Shown here one piece after another: positions 1 to 12,453 of a stretch of DNA of 64,000 nucleotides. The first letter of the stretch is position 1. Every line of letters starts with the position of its first letter. The DNA lies in NCBI RefSeq assembly GCF_003144195.1, contig NW_020290012.1, positions 298,616 through 362,615 of the forward strand. Reading direction: 5' to 3'. The DNA comes from Ceraceosorus guamensis. Taxonomy: Eukaryota > Basidiomycota > Exobasidiomycetes > Ceraceosorales > Ceraceosoraceae. The notes beneath the pieces were generated by a model. That model was given only the letters and a program-made list of their open reading frames with translations. It had not been told where the DNA came from and searched no databases. The translations under genes were made by a program, and so were the position numbers.

Positions 1-2782
1 GCGACTGCTGGCATCTCTTGGGCGCAAGATGGAAGTGTCAATCACGCGGCGTCCAGTGCCGCTCAACACAATGGAGCCACGAGATTATTGCCGACACTGT
101 CTCACTTGCTCGAGGGAGCTTGTTCTTCATCTTGCCCGCCGCCGATGTCGACGCTTACTCCGCCTTTGCATGGAGGCTTAGGCGGTGTATACACAGACCA
201 TTCTGTCGGCGCCTCGAACCTACAGGTCTTGACACCCAGCAGCTGCCTGCGCTCTGCTCTTGGCCAACATGCGACGCGCGGCCAAACCAGTGACAGTCTT
301 CCATCTACGTCAGCGTACTCCAATGATGCCGTTACCTATCCAACCCCGATGGGTTGGCAGGACGAGTTTGGCCACCTCGTGCCACACCCTCAGTACGCAT
401 CGTCCCTTCGAGACGGTGCACAGGCATCCGACACTCGTGGGGGTCTCCGACCAATCCAGCGTGGCCGAGGGCACGCCTATTCGCGTTCGTGCCCGGAAGA
501 AGTCGAGGAAGTACTTGCAGAGTTGGCATACTCGAGTCGCGAAGGCAAATCAGCGGTAATCTCTCGACCGACGGCTGGCTCGTCTTCGCTGAGTTTTGGG
601 CCAAGCTCGTGTCTGGACTTTGTGTCAGAGGTGCCACACTCCCCACCTTCGCAGGCCGAAGTTGCTCAGTGGTTCGCTGCCATGGTAAAGTGAGTCGTCC
701 TTGAGATGTTGCGTGTACTCAAAAGAATGACGGAAGTCTGACGGCCATCAACCCCGCAGTTACATTTGGTTCAATCGACCGGACGTGCAAGACGAGACTA
801 CCTCCAGCAGCCAGGGAGAATGTCTGCGTCTGCACCCTTCACCAGCGTTCGTCGAATTCGTACGTGAAACACTCAACACTACTCAATTGAGCAACGCTGT
901 TATTCTGCTCGCCTTGTGAGTCCGACTAATGTCACACTTGGTGCTTGCACTGCGTTTGACACTCCCAACGCCTCACTAGGCTTTACATCCGAAGAGTGCG
1001 CTCGCAGCATGGCCAAGTTCCCGGCTGGGAAGGGGCAGAGTATCGCCTTGCGATCAGCGCTCTGATGCTCGCCAACAAGATGCACGAAGACAGCAGCTAT
1101 ACATCGTGAGTGGAGTGTTGTGCGTTTCTATCCTGGACGACGCTGACGTTGTCCGTCATACCTTTCTGACCTAAAACCTAACCCACAACAGAGCCACCTG
1201 GTCCGACATTGTCAAAATACCAGTGAAGGAGCTCAATCAGATGGAGGTCGAGCTTTGGCTTGCAGTCCCATCCATGTGGACCTCGTCGGATCAGTACTTC
1301 GACTGGGTCGCTGAGGTGACGGCTTTGTCACATTCGCGCGAGTCTGAGTTACAGAACTTTGAACATCGACGAGCTTTTGGTCACACCTCGGTGTGGTCCA
1401 TTGGCGCTGCACCGTCTGGACGCGCTACCCCTCGCCGACGAGGTGTTCGTCGAACGTCTCCCCGACTTTTCCCAAGGCACAGCCTAGGCAACATCTTCGA
1501 ATCTGTTGGTCCCGCAGATGTCAACGGCCTTTCGGAAATCACCGGGGAGACCGCTACGAAGCGTGACGATGCATTCCAGATCCTCGATTGGACCTTTGGC
1601 TCGCTTCATGGACAGACACAACAGCCAACTTCCAGTATCTCCATGGCCTCATCCGCGGATGTCACTCCCGCGAGGCCGAGTCCTTTGCGATTTTCTGACT
1701 CGTGGCGAGCATTCGAAAGCCCCACCTCTACAGTGCGGCCGACCTCGCAGCAACTCGAGACGTCTGGCGTGGGAGTGGGTTTAGGCGCGAAGCGTGCCTT
1801 TGACGGCTCCGGAGAGGTGTTGTCTGAACCAGCTGCCAGGCGTCGCAGACGCAATGATCAATACGACCATGACGCTTCATTCTGGACAACACAGTCAGGC
1901 GTCCTAGCCAGCCAGTCAGGGGTGGCGCCCTCTGTTGTAGACAGTCGCCCCTCAACCGCAGCACCAGGCTCCGTGCTCTCGATGCAAGAGCCGCATGGAC
2001 ACGGCACGGGGCCATCACGTCAGCGCTCGACATTTGAAGGGGCTTTGACGCCTGACGTGCTCATCGCACCCTACGCTGTCCCATACAGGGCAGAGGCTCC
2101 CCAAGTCTCGGGCGTCGAGCATGGACGAAGCCACTCTGCTAAAACTGCACCTCTCCACTATTGGTCCTTGGCTGCGGGACATGCGTATGGGCGCGCGAAT
2201 CAATACCTCCTTCCACCGATCCCCGGGGCTCATCAATATGTGCCTCCTGCCACCGTCAACTTGCGACGAGCAGAGCATACTCCATCGCCTCTGGCGATCC
2301 ATGAGCCGCACGTGGAAACAAGCTATTTCAGGCACGTTCCAGCGATTACGTCAACTCCCTACCCTACACCCTCGAGAAGCAACAAAGTCTCGCGACACGC
2401 TTCGTCAAGCAATGATGAGCGACAAGACTCTGTCAGTCCGAGCGCAAATGTGCTCCACTATCCACAGAGCGCGCAGATCCGGCACATGGGCCCCACACAC
2501 GGCGGACCTGCCCAGTCTTTCGTGGCTGGCCCCAGCATGCTCGACAAATTTTCTCAGCTTCCCGTGCCCCAAAGCTGCGACGAATGGCATGATGTTCGTG
2601 CTCCTCAACAGTCACCTCAGCTGCCCTCTTCTATGGCCTGGGCACCGGCTCCTGAGTGCGGCCAGCACAACTCTTACCGGCCATTCGTGGCCAACACTCA
2701 CGACTGGCCCATCACGCGATCCAGACTTGGTCCCCATCCCGCTGATACTGATTCGTACCAATCACCAGCTTTCAGAGGGTAA
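1..2782 (+). CDS. Pcl-type (Pho85-family) cyclin, 5' end probably outside the window
   Basis: This is a cyclin-box protein expected to activate a Pho85/CDK5-like kinase. The cyclin box is spread over four exons encoded between about 790 and 1320. It shows the Pcl hallmarks ALMLANKMHEDSSYTSATW and KELNQMEVELWL, matching the 'NKFLDDNTYTNKTW' region of fungal Pcl1/Pcl12-type cyclins. Three introns (690-759, 916-979, 1106-1191) all start GTGAGT and keep frame. A disordered tail of about 490 residues, rich in Ser, Pro and His, follows and ends at TAA 2780-2782; an NLS-like ARRRRR run lies near 1840. The first frame is open to base 1 without an ATG until 145, so the true start is either 145 or upstream of the window. 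The family call is firm; the kinase partner and process (polarity, phosphate or cycle control) are inference. Confidence 0.85.
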
Positions 2783-3146
2783 TTTTGGCACGCCTAAATC
2801 CGTTCAAACGGGTCGGATTAGCGACTCGTGGGATTTGTCCTCGATCTCGATTTCTTGCGCCGCCTTGATCTGCGCTACCAATTTCTCAGCCTCTCACTCG
2901 GCCTGCACTAGGCATCTAATCGCGGCGAACCGGCGTCGCCTCGTGACTTTGCTATCGCACACAAATAGCAGCACATCAGCGTTCTTTCTAATAGCATCTG
3001 GTCTCATCTTGTCTTTGGCTTCCTACACGCATCTCAGAACATAGGCCTCGTTCATCTCCACATTTGTACACAATTCAGGCAATCGATAGATTGGCAGTCG
3101 ATAAAAGAGACGAGCTTGCCTCATTCTGCGAGATGATGGAACGTCG
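2783..3146. other. Convergent intergenic region, cyclin / ABC transporter
   Basis: This 364-base 3'-to-3' spacer probably holds both 3' UTRs. An overlapping alternative frame continues to about 3044 but shows no domain. I see no other gene. Confidence 0.6.
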
Positions 3147-6100
3147 TCAGATTGTGTCCGCATCTGCCATTCTGCGGAAAGCGCCGTCCTTCTTTGCCAA
3201 CAGGTTCAAAGGGGTGTCGAACTCCAAGATGAAGCCGTGTGACATGACCAAGATGCGGTCGTCTGTGGGGTCAGACAAGGAGTGAAGGGGTGACCTTTTC
3301 GCGCGTAAGCGCGTGCGCTTCGGATGAGCCAGACGAGTCGTAATGCGCACTCACAATCCATAATTGTCCTTATACGATGAGCGACGGTGATGACGATACG
3401 GTCCGACAGCTGCGTTCGTATGACCTGCTGCACGGCAGCGTCGGTCTGTTGTTGGTAGACCAAGGGGAGCATAAGGCAAGGCTAGCTAACGCCCCAAAAA
3501 AAAAAAACCAAACGTCTCTTCCTCTTGCTCACCTCGTGATCTGTATTAGACGTGGCTTCGTCCAACAGGACAATTTGCGACCCGCGCAGCAATCTTTTCG
3601 CGAGGAAAGAGGATGCAATGCAAGGATCAATCTCATCTGAAAAGACTATTCTAGCACAAGAAGCAGGCGTGAAGCAAGTCAAGACTCACGCTCTTGCGAG
3701 GCATAGTAGCTGCGCCTGACCAGCACTGAAGTTGGCGCCGCCGGCCGAGACTTGTGTATCGAGAGAGATGCTGTTGGAAGCAAGTGTAGATCCGTACCCA
3801 TCGGTACCGGTGGACGATTTGCTCATCACGTCCAGCTTGACGCGAACGAGCGCGTGAATCATCTCTGCATCCGTGTGCTCGTTGAAGGGATCCAGATTGC
3901 TGCGCACAGTTTCTTGTCCAAAAAGGACGGGATCCTGCGGCACGACGGCTATGCGTTGTCGTAGATCGTCTAGGCCGATCGAGGAAATGTCCAGGCCTTC
4001 TATTGCTATTTGACCTTCGAATGGAGTCATGCGCAGGAAGCATCCCATCAGCGACGTCTTGCCACTGCCTGTTCTTCCCACGACTCCGATCTGGATGGGC
4101 GAGCATCGAAGAATCCTCGCCTAGTCAGTAGCTCATCGAAAGCGGGGCTGTTGGACGAGTGAGATACCCACTTTTTCGCGCGGCTTGACGTCAAAGCTGA
4201 TACCTTTCAGTACGAGCGGCAGCTTTGGGCGGTACCTATGAGGACAGACCTTGGTCAGTGAGTTGCAGTGTCGGTAGTGTCTGGGCGTGTGTGTCGATAC
4301 GCACCGCATCGCTAGGTCTTTTACTTTGATGTCCGCCTGAGGACTCGGCCATGCAGCAGGCGGTCTTTGATCGTCCATAATAGCGGGTGCTTCCTTGCCC
4401 TGAGGAAGCACGAGCAAACAATTCCCTCGACTCAGCTTGCGCTTGTCGATCTTGCCTGCAAGTCATTCTCAACTCACGACATCTCGGTACTCTACGATTC
4501 TCTCCAAGCTGTTCATATTGTTGACAAGATTTTTCGACTCCGACGCAATGTACAAGCAGCGCTGCGTGATGAGCGCGGCAGAGGACTACGAATGGGCCCA
4601 GAGTCGAGATGTGAATTAGGCGTGAGCAGGAAACACAGACGCAGCGAGGGCGGACGCACCATGACCATTCCTGCGGAGCCTGGAGATACTGCGCCGGTGA
4701 TAGCAGCCACGGAAGCTACGAAGACTGCAACGCCTCCAAGCACTTGACATCGAAAGCTGTACGGGGGACAACATGGAAGCTGTCTAGTGAGACTGCACGC
4801 ATCGACCAATGCTTCGATGGCACCAGCGCACATACCTCAGCCAAACGTCGTGAGTCGCAAGAGCTGCATGAGGACTCGAGCCAATCAGCAATTTCTGTGC
4901 AAAGGCACGCACAAAGTTGACTTACCCCACCACTGCGCCATCGTTCTCGCGGTGATATCGCCCATGGTCTCGAGGGTACAAGCCTCAGCTCCAAAGGCCC
5001 GAATGGTGACGATGCCCTGCATGACTGACAAGAAGGAGTCGTACATGGGAGACGTCGATGTGCTCTCCACTCTTTGCATATCGCGAGAAGCTGCCAAGAA
5101 TCCGCGAACGGCCCATGGTCCGAGAATGAAAAGCAGCGCAGACGGTAGCAGCAGCCACGGTACGATGGCCCTGGAGAGCAAAGATTGCCGCATGGTCAAA
5201 GGCGTGAAGCGAGATCATGCCGTGCGGACGCGGTCGCGACTTACGTGCAGATGATGACGTAGGTCGAGAGCGCCGAAGTATGCTCAAAGATGCTCAGAGA
5301 AGTGCTGGGCAAGTCCGTGTCCACAACGGAAAAATCCGCTCCCAATCGTTGCGCTACTCTTCCAAAGGGATTGGCATCCCACCAGCTCATGGGCGCCCTG
5401 ATGAGGTTGGACAAGAGCGCTTTGAAGATTTTGCGAGACGCCTGTTGCTGAGCAAAGATAAAAGAGAATCTGCTGAGCAGGACAAAGGTGATGATGGACA
5501 ATCCGATCCCGCCATAACCCAGTAGGTAGAAAGCCTGGTGGCCATGGGCGGGTGGGAACGCTGAGGCGGTACATAACGCAGCCAGACCAAGGTAGTCGGT
5601 CAATCTGGCCGCTGATTCGCCCCAGACTTTGAGCCAGTACTGCTCGCCAGCTGTTGCAAAGCGTGCGAGGATGTGAAACGTGATGACCACGACCCAAGGA
5701 AGAGGAGGTGCCGCGCCAGCATAGACTTTCAGCAATGTCCACTGCACTCCGCCTTGTCTTCTACCTTCCAGCTCGTACAAAAGCTCTGCCGTATCCCGTG
5801 CATCGGCTCTTTTTTGTTCCGATCCTCCTGGCGTAGCTGTGGCGGACAATCCGCTAGACGATCCCTTGGTACCAGTCGCGCTCGCTTCGGCTTCTGAAGC
5901 GCCTGTCTCGCTCTTCGTTGCCCCGGAGCTGCCGGAGCCTTCGGCAGACGAAAGATGCTCAAAGCTTATCACCTTGCCCTCGCGCAGCTTGAGGTGCGTT
6001 ACAGCATGAGGCAGGATCAGATGCTCGTGATGGGTAGCGAGCACAATTCTGCGTCCTCGCGCGATCGGTGCCGTCAGAGCGTGGTGTATGAGGTGTTTCT

Positions 6101-9081
6101 GAACGCGTGCATCGACGGCCGAAAGGACGTCATCCAGAATGATGGTGCTCGTGCGAGCGTACAGCGCGCGTGCGAGGCACACTCTTGCTCTTTGACCGCC
6201 GGATAATGTTCCTGCTGCAATCCTGGTGGCGTCGCCATCCTTCATCTCCTGAAGGTCTTCTACAAGTGCGCACGCCTTCAAGATCGTTTCGTACCGCACA
6301 GCGTCGTAAGGTGTGATATACAGGATGTTCTGAGGTTCCGGGTCGCCGATGAATAGGATCGAAAGTTAGCAGACTATCGGGATCGCTTTCAAAGAGACGT
6401 CGATTCTGCTCACCTGTCGTATGGACAGCCCAGCCTGCAGCCAAGGCGATTGTCCAGCAAACGAAACATCGCTGCGACGTCCATCAACAAACTTGTTCAG
6501 AACCAGCTTGCCACTCAGACAGATCGTCTCCCCAAGCAAGGAGTGCAAAAGCGTCGATTTCCCAGAGGCCGTCGGACCAGACACGACACAGAGCCCAGCA
6601 GGAGGAAAGTCGAGCGTGGGAAGCTGCAAGGTGAACATGGCGGATGAGGCGTCCAATTTGGGTCTGTGCCAGACGAACGCAGCAGGTCCCTCGATCCGAA
6701 GAGTGGAAGTCGTGGTGGAGATATCGAGCGAGCTAGGCGCACGCATGCCGGGAGTGCATTTCAATCCCGAAATCATGACCTCCACCTCTTCCTCGTCCAG
6801 AAAGGCTGCAATACGAGAGACTGCAATCGCACTGTTGATGAAGACGCTTACAAAAGTGGGAATCACGTTCAAAGGCTTGAAGCGAGAGGTCGTACAAGGT
6901 GAGTCCAAAAGCGCCACGAGCAAGGAGAAACCTCATCACTCACAGTTCGCAGCATGGCAAAGAGCGTAATAGCGGTAAAAGCGACTGGAGAGGCGGTGTC
7001 AAAGTGCTCAGATACCAAGACGTCCCGTGATTTTGGTCCGAGTGCGACACACTCACCTGGCACAGTAAGCTGATTGCCCTGTACATAAGTGTAGCAGTAG
7101 ATGGAAGTTAAAGTGACAGCGATGGGCGTCACGAGCCACAGAGCAATGAAGGCCAAATCCAGCAGTCTGACTCTGATGAGCGCATTCAACTCCTCGTTTC
7201 TCGCTAGCAGTATCCGGTCTCTCCATCTGGCTTCCACGCCTTGTTGCTTGACGAATTTGATGTTCGTCAGCACAGAAGCTACGAGGGAGATCCTCTTGTC
7301 CGTCGCGGAACGCCAACGTCTTTGCACTCTGATCGCTACTCTACCCAACAGATGGTTGATGGGCAACACGAGTATCAAGAGCGCAGCTCCGGCGAGTGAT
7401 GCCCAACCCATCAGTCGATAGAGTAGAAAGGTAGCAAGGATAGCTTCCATAGGTGCACCGTACAATTGATGCGCATCGCAGCCCAGCCGAAGCAAGGTGT
7501 TGATGTCCGTACCGATCATATTGACCACCTTTCCCACATCTGCTCTGCTCTCCTTTATGGTCTGTTGCGCTTTGATAGCTCCTTTGCGTTCGCTGGCACC
7601 TTTCAGAGGTGTACGTTCGGTTTTGCTCTCTGCAGGAGTTCCCGTCACCTCTTCTGGTGCTCCGCTAAGGTACCTCCTCTTCAAAACTTTTTCGAACAAG
7701 GCCATGACGAGTGTGATGCGGATTCTCAAACCCACTTGTCTGGCATTGTGGTACGATCTGACCTGTGCGACGTACTGCGCTGCAGTTGCGACGAGCGTGG
7801 CGATAGCTAGAGCAAGTGCCAGACTTCTTGGTGTCCATTCTGCAGACGAGCCAGCGCCCATCTTTTGGCCTTCCGAAAGTGCTTGTTGATCTTCCTGTGC
7901 TGCAGCTGTAAGAGCTTCGAGGATGCGACGCATGAGTGCGGGTCCAGCATAAGCCAAAGATACGCTGGTGACTTTCCACAGAGCATCGCAGATAATGTCC
8001 CGCTTGTTGGCGGAGAGAAGCGCGGAGATAAGTCTGCGCGTAGAGGAACCTTGTCTGGATGCGAGCAGAGCACTGAACTTGCGATACAGAATCGACACGT
8101 CGTTGACGCTTCTCAACCTCCAAATGTCTGTGGGTAGAAGAGGTCTTGACAGAGCTAGCTTCTGCAAAGGCGCCATCCAAGTGTACGTCAGGGACTGGTA
8201 CAAGGAGCAATAGTCCTCTGGCGTAGTTGGAGAGGCCTAACAGGAATGCCATCAGTGATGCGAGTGGATGATGTGGAGCATGGTGAATGGTGCACTCACC
8301 TCGTAGCTCTCTTTGATATTCTCAGTCTCGGGTGTGACTACGTCGTCGGCCAATCGCTGCCTCTCGCACACTGGCACCTGCCCATCCCATCCACCTGGCG
8401 CCGTAGGCATTGAGAGAACGAGGACTAAGCAGACTCCTGTCAGTATCGCGTCCAGGAGTGGTGGCACAACGTCAGATGCTGCGAGAGTCGAGCGGTCGCT
8501 GAGCAGCGCTGGGAGATATTCCAAGATGCGCCTTAGAGGTAGAAGGATGTGCAGCAATAGAAGCAACGATGCCGCGAGCGGAGGCGTTTTGGGCGGTCGT
8601 AAGAGTAGAAGAGAAAGAATGAGCAGCTACAAAGGGTAAGAGCTCAGCTGTCGCCATCAGAGGCGGGGTCTGCCATTCCTCGAGACCGAGATGCACTCAC
8701 CCACGTCGTGGCACAACTCAGAGAGGCCATCTCCACTCCGCCTCGAGCATGATAAGCGCTGGACCAAGTCCAAGCACAAGCCTGTCCAACAGAGATTGCC
8801 TCAACGCACAGCACCCTGCCTCTCTGCCTTTTCGTTCCATCCAAGCCGAAATCGCTCTGCTTGGCTTCTCTACCAGGCACCAGACCTCTCCGCATCCATC
8901 CCCCCCTCCTATCTGCCACATCTTGATCAGTCACAAACGGCTCTGGTAGGAGTTGAGGAAAGACAAAGGACTTGAGAAGCAGTAGTGGGACAGCTGAAAG
9001 GGGAAGGAATGGTAACCAAGGGAGAGATGGTAGTGGAGCCCACTGCTGCCCCACCGCTGCGCTGATCGAAGTGACTAGCAT
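3147..9081 (-). CDS. ABCC/MRP-subfamily full ABC transporter
   Basis: This is a full-length ATP-driven exporter (roughly 1,600 residues, about 15 introns), probably of glutathione or drug conjugates at the vacuole or plasma membrane. The order is N-terminal hydrophobic TMD0-like region, TMD1 (8203-6900), NBD1, TMD2 (5750-4480), NBD2. NBD1 has Walker A GPTASGKST, Q-loop SFAGQSPW, signature GTLSGGQRARV, and Walker B IILDD with VLSAVD; the Asp in place of the catalytic Glu is the usual ABCC asymmetry. NBD2 has Walker A GRTGSGKTS, Q-loop VVPQDPVLFGQ, an unusual signature NFSAGQAQLL, Walker B VLLDEATSNTD, and switch His in TVAHR. The H-loop and the final exon (DRILVMSHG) are separated by an intron; TGA is at 3147. 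The start ATG at 9081 opens a hydrophobic leader. Substrate and membrane cannot be told from sequence. Confidence 0.93.
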
Positions 9082-9466
9082 CCCACGTGGAATCGCGCGG
9101 ACCGTTGACCTTCAGGTCAAGAGTCCCGTCCGCCAAACACGCTCGCCTTCTCGACAGTGCCGAATATTGTCGACGACGGTGATAGCGCGAAGGTGTCTAG
9201 ATGACGTGGGTTGGGAGGGAAGTCTGGTGCAGGATTAACGAGCGCAGCTTGATGAAATCCCTCACTTGTGCACACATCTCGCAGCCAGTGTGAGTCAGAG
9301 CGAATGTCAATTGAGGGGCGGGCAAGGTCATCTCCGCGGACTTGACGCTTTTCCCCGGAGAGACGCAGACGGCAAGATCGCTGAGGGCGACATCCGGACG
9401 CGCTTGCAGGCCGGCCAGCCGATGATATGTGTGCATAGAGACCTCCACCCAGCAGCAGCAGCATGC

Positions 9467-9541
9467 AATTCACGATGGTGAATGAATCAAGATAGGCCCT
9501 GATCGTGGCGCATTGTGATTCGCAATTCACCATTCACCGTG
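9467..9541. repeat. Imperfect inverted repeat built on GGTGAAT/GAATC
   Basis: The left arm 9467-9488 (CACGATGGTGAATGAATC core) pairs imperfectly with the right arm 9517-9541, whose reverse complement carries CACGGTGAATGGTGAATT followed by GCGAATC. The spacer is about 28 bases. It resembles the GATTC-type elements elsewhere in the window. Confidence 0.45.
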
Positions 9542-9612
9542 GTGGGGGGGACCTTGCTGTGCAGATTCGTGCTTATCCTGTTTTGCACACGACGACCAAT
9601 CGCATTGAAGCC

Positions 9613-9667
9613 AAAGCAAAGCAAAGCAAAGCAAAGCAAAGCAAAGCAAAGCAAAGCAAAGCAAAGC
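9613..9667. repeat. (AAAGC)11 microsatellite
   Basis: Eleven perfect direct copies of the pentamer lie about 80 bases upstream of the FN3K start codon. It is probably in the promoter or 5' UTR of that gene. Confidence 0.95.
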
Positions 9668-9748
9668 GCTTTGCGAACACATCACCGACAGCAGCCACCA
9701 AGCAAGCAATCGCGCTTTTGACCGTGTTGGGTGTGAACGGCCGCGATC

Positions 9749-11494
9749 ATGCGAGCAGAATCAGCCTTGCTCAGTCTCTTGCAAGCCAAATTGCCGGACT
9801 TGGCACCCTTTACAGCGCTTACTTCCACCAAGTTTTCCACATCCACCGGCCAAGCGCTCTTTTGCAAGCTATCTGGCTTGAGCGATGCACCTCAAGTGCT
9901 GGGTGAGGCCAGCTCTCTACAAGCTCTCCAAGCTGCCTCTACCGCGACAGGCGAAGCGAGTCTGACCCCTCCCATCCGAGCTTGCGGAGAGACGCAAGAT
10001 GGTAAACAATTTTTGTTCACCGATCACGTGGAATTTGGAAGTGGAAGGAGCGAAGCGGTGATGAAGCAGCTGGGGAAAAGATTGGCAGAGATGCATCTGA
10101 ATGGAAAGAGTGACAGGTTTGGATTTCACGTGCCTACTCATTGCGGCGCTACCGTGAGTCTTCAATTGCTTCGTTGCCATTGACTTGCGTGCATCGTCTC
10201 GCCGGCTTTGCAGTCTGAGCGAGCGTGCATCTCATTGAAGTGAAACTGCGCCCTTCCTGCTCGCTTCGATTCGCGCTGCTCTGCTCCACTTCAGGAACAA
10301 GACAATACGTTCGAAGACAAGTGGTCCACATTCTGGACGGAACGCAGGATTGGCGACCTCGTTCGTAGGTTGGCAGATGCGGATGTGACTCGCCTAGACA
10401 AAGAGCTTCGACAGCAGTGAGTGGGAAACTCGGCTTCTAGGGCTCGCACCCGTCTCACGTGCGACGCTGAAGCTCTCGTGCGCGATTGCGCATCACACGT
10501 CTCCCAACTTTAGCGTTTGGCCAATTCTTTTCTCGAAAGAGACGGATGCGAAGATCAAGCCCGCCATCTTGCACGGCGATCTTTGGAGCGGCAATTACGG
10601 AGGTGAGCGTTTTCCGCTTCACATCATGCCTGGCCCTCTCCTTGTGCCCTGCCGAATTTCTCACTCAATCTTCTCGCTCCCCGCCGTATTCTGCCCTCTG
10701 CAGTCGGTCCGGACGGCACGGCAATCATATTCGAGTGAGTCGTCATCAACTTTGACGCTCATAACCCCGACCACCGCTGACGACTAGCGGCCATCTTACG
10801 GACATTTGATGCGCGGACCAGCCCAAGCTCGTATTACGGTCACAATGAAGCCGAATTGGGCATTTGTCACATGTTCGGTGGATTTAGCAGCGCTTTCTTT
10901 CGGGGGTGAGTCAGGCGTCGAGGCGAACTTCTGCATCACAACTCGGCTCAAGACTCTCGGAATAGCTCATCGAAATGCTTCTTCATACGCCTCTACATAC
11001 CAAACGTAACTCGTGCGCGCTGTCGCATTGCGAATGGTGTAGATATCACGACGTGGTGAGTCTGAGCACATCAAAATCCATCCCAACGCCGGTCTGCGTC
11101 TAACGAAGTCTCTGCCTGGCGGATCGCTCCGCAGATTCCAAAGCTTCAACCGCACTACGAAGAGAGACAAAAGGCGTACGAGGTGAGTTGCGCTACGTCT
11201 CTTCTTCCACATGCCCATCATCCCCTTCAGCGCACTCAAGTGATAGCCTGCGCTACGCATTCTTGGCGATGCGTCGCAGCTGTATCATCACCTCAACCAC
11301 GCTTTGTGAGTGTTCGCGCTCGCATTGACATTTGCCATGACGCTGCTCGCAACCACTGACGAGCATTTGCTTTGATCCCTCGTATGTGCCCAAGAATGTT
11401 CGGAGGTAGCTACAAATCGGGCGCTACTAGCATCATGAGGGATCTGGTACGGTGGGGCAAGAGCCAAGGAGCAAGACATCGGGCTGATCTTTGA
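9749..11494 (+). CDS. Fructosamine/ketosamine-3-kinase family protein
   Basis: This FN3K/FN3KRP-family kinase phosphorylates ketoamine adducts on glycated proteins so that they break down (protein deglycation); fungal members generally prefer ribulosamines or erythrulosamines. The sequence gives TDHVEFGSGR, FGFHVPTHCGAT, the conserved DKWSTFWTERR segment, the catalytic-loop motif ILHGDLWSGN encoded near 10567, and FDPSSYYGHNEAELG followed by MFGGF near 10815-10910. The C-terminal exon is HHLNHALMFGGSYKSGA, ending RHRADL with TGA at 11492-11494. There are about seven small exons with GTGAGT-like donors; ATG is at 9749. It lies tail to tail with the TIM-like gene, 170 bases away. Family assignment is firm; substrate preference is inferred. 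Confidence 0.92.
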
Positions 11495-11664
11495 GAAGTA
11501 GATGACCGTTCGTGTATGACAGCCAGCAGCTGGACGACGTGTGATCTCGTTGGCGTAGCTGCATGGCGTCATGATGTGGTCGCAATCTCTATGCCTCTGC
11601 TTCATGGCGCTTTCACTATTGATGCATTCAGTGCTTGCAAATGCAATGTCTACATGCGCACATC

Positions 11665-12453
11665 TTATTTGACACCGCCGCCAACCTCCTTGATAGTCTC
11701 GAGGAAAGCTTTAGGATCGTGGGCAAATCTGCCAAGGAATAGACCATCTACGCCCTCTTCCAACTTGGTGAACAGACCCGGTCCAGCCGATCCGCCGTAC
11801 AGGATTCTGACTACTCCCGATCTTCCTAGGCTGTGCGCTTTTTGTCTGAGCGCTTGCGTCACAGCAACGACGTGTTCCGCGCTTGCAGGTTCGGAAGCTC
11901 CGATGGCCCAAACCGGTTCATAGGCCAACACCACTTCTGCATCTTCTCTGATCTTGGCAAACACCTGTTCCACTTGAACCCAGCATTCATCCACCGCTTT
12001 TTGTACGCCTCCTCCCTTGGTCACTTCGCCGATGCAGATCAGAGGGATCATGTTGTTCCTCACAGCACCCTCCGCTTTCAGAGCTACGCTCTCGTCCGTC
12101 TCTCCAAACAACTTTCGACGCTCCGCATGACCCATCTCCACAAATTTGACTCCCGCCTGCGCCAGGTTTTTGGGCGAAACTTCTCCAGTGAATGCTCCAG
12201 CGTCCGAATGATGACTGTCTTGAGCACCCAGCAAGAGAGGCGAGTTGTTGGACTTGATGATCTGTGCGTAGGGAAGGATGGTTAGGAAATCGGGAATGAC
12301 AAAGACGTCGGTTGGCTGATTGAGCGAGGTGATCAGGCGGGAAAGGGGTGGGAGAACGGCTTCCAAATAATCGTTTGTCTTGGCTAGATCAAAGTACATC
12401 TTGTAAGAGACGCCGACCAGACGTCGGCGCGTAGGTGGTGCCGAGGAGGACAT
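11665..12453 (-). CDS. Triosephosphate-isomerase-like enzyme (fungal paralogue, possible erythrulose-phosphate isomerase)
   Basis: This is a single-exon 262-residue TIM-barrel protein. The catalytic residues of triosephosphate isomerase are all present: Lys18 in GVSYKMY, His109 in MGHAERR, and Glu179 in AYEPVWAIG, plus the phosphate loop LYGGSAG. It departs from the housekeeping enzyme at substrate-contact positions: the Asn of the 'GGNWKMN' motif is Ser, the flexible loop after YEPVWAIG reads ASEPAS rather than TGKTAT, and the GG of 'VGGASL' is GR (LFLGRFAH). These features fit the second TIM family common in fungi and related to bacterial L-erythrulose-1-phosphate isomerases. I therefore do not call it the glycolytic TPI. 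The ATG at 12453 is the only reasonable start. Isomerase chemistry is likely; the substrate is inference. Confidence 0.88.
   Translation of the reverse strand: MSSSAPPTRRRLVGVSYKMYFDLAKTNDYLEAVLPPLSRLITSLNQPTDVFVIPDFLTILPYAQIIKSNNSPLLLGAQDSHHSDAGAFTGEVSPKNLAQAGVKFVEMGHAERRKLFGETDESVALKAEGAVRNNMIPLICIGEVTKGGGVQKAVDECWVQVEQVFAKIREDAEVVLAYEPVWAIGASEPASAEHVVAVTQALRQKAHSLGRSGVVRILYGGSAGPGLFTKLEEGVDGLFLGRFAHDPKAFLETIKEVGGGVK

Larger units (their letters stand above)
9082..9748. other. Divergent promoter region, ABC transporter / FN3K
   Basis: This 667-base 5'-to-5' spacer contains an imperfect inverted repeat (9467-9541) and an 11-copy AAAGC tandem repeat. No convincing gene is seen. Confidence 0.6.

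Noticed and set aside
11665-12453. Calling this the glycolytic triosephosphate isomerase
   Set aside because: Substrate-contact residues differ at three positions from the housekeeping enzyme, as in the fungal paralogue family.
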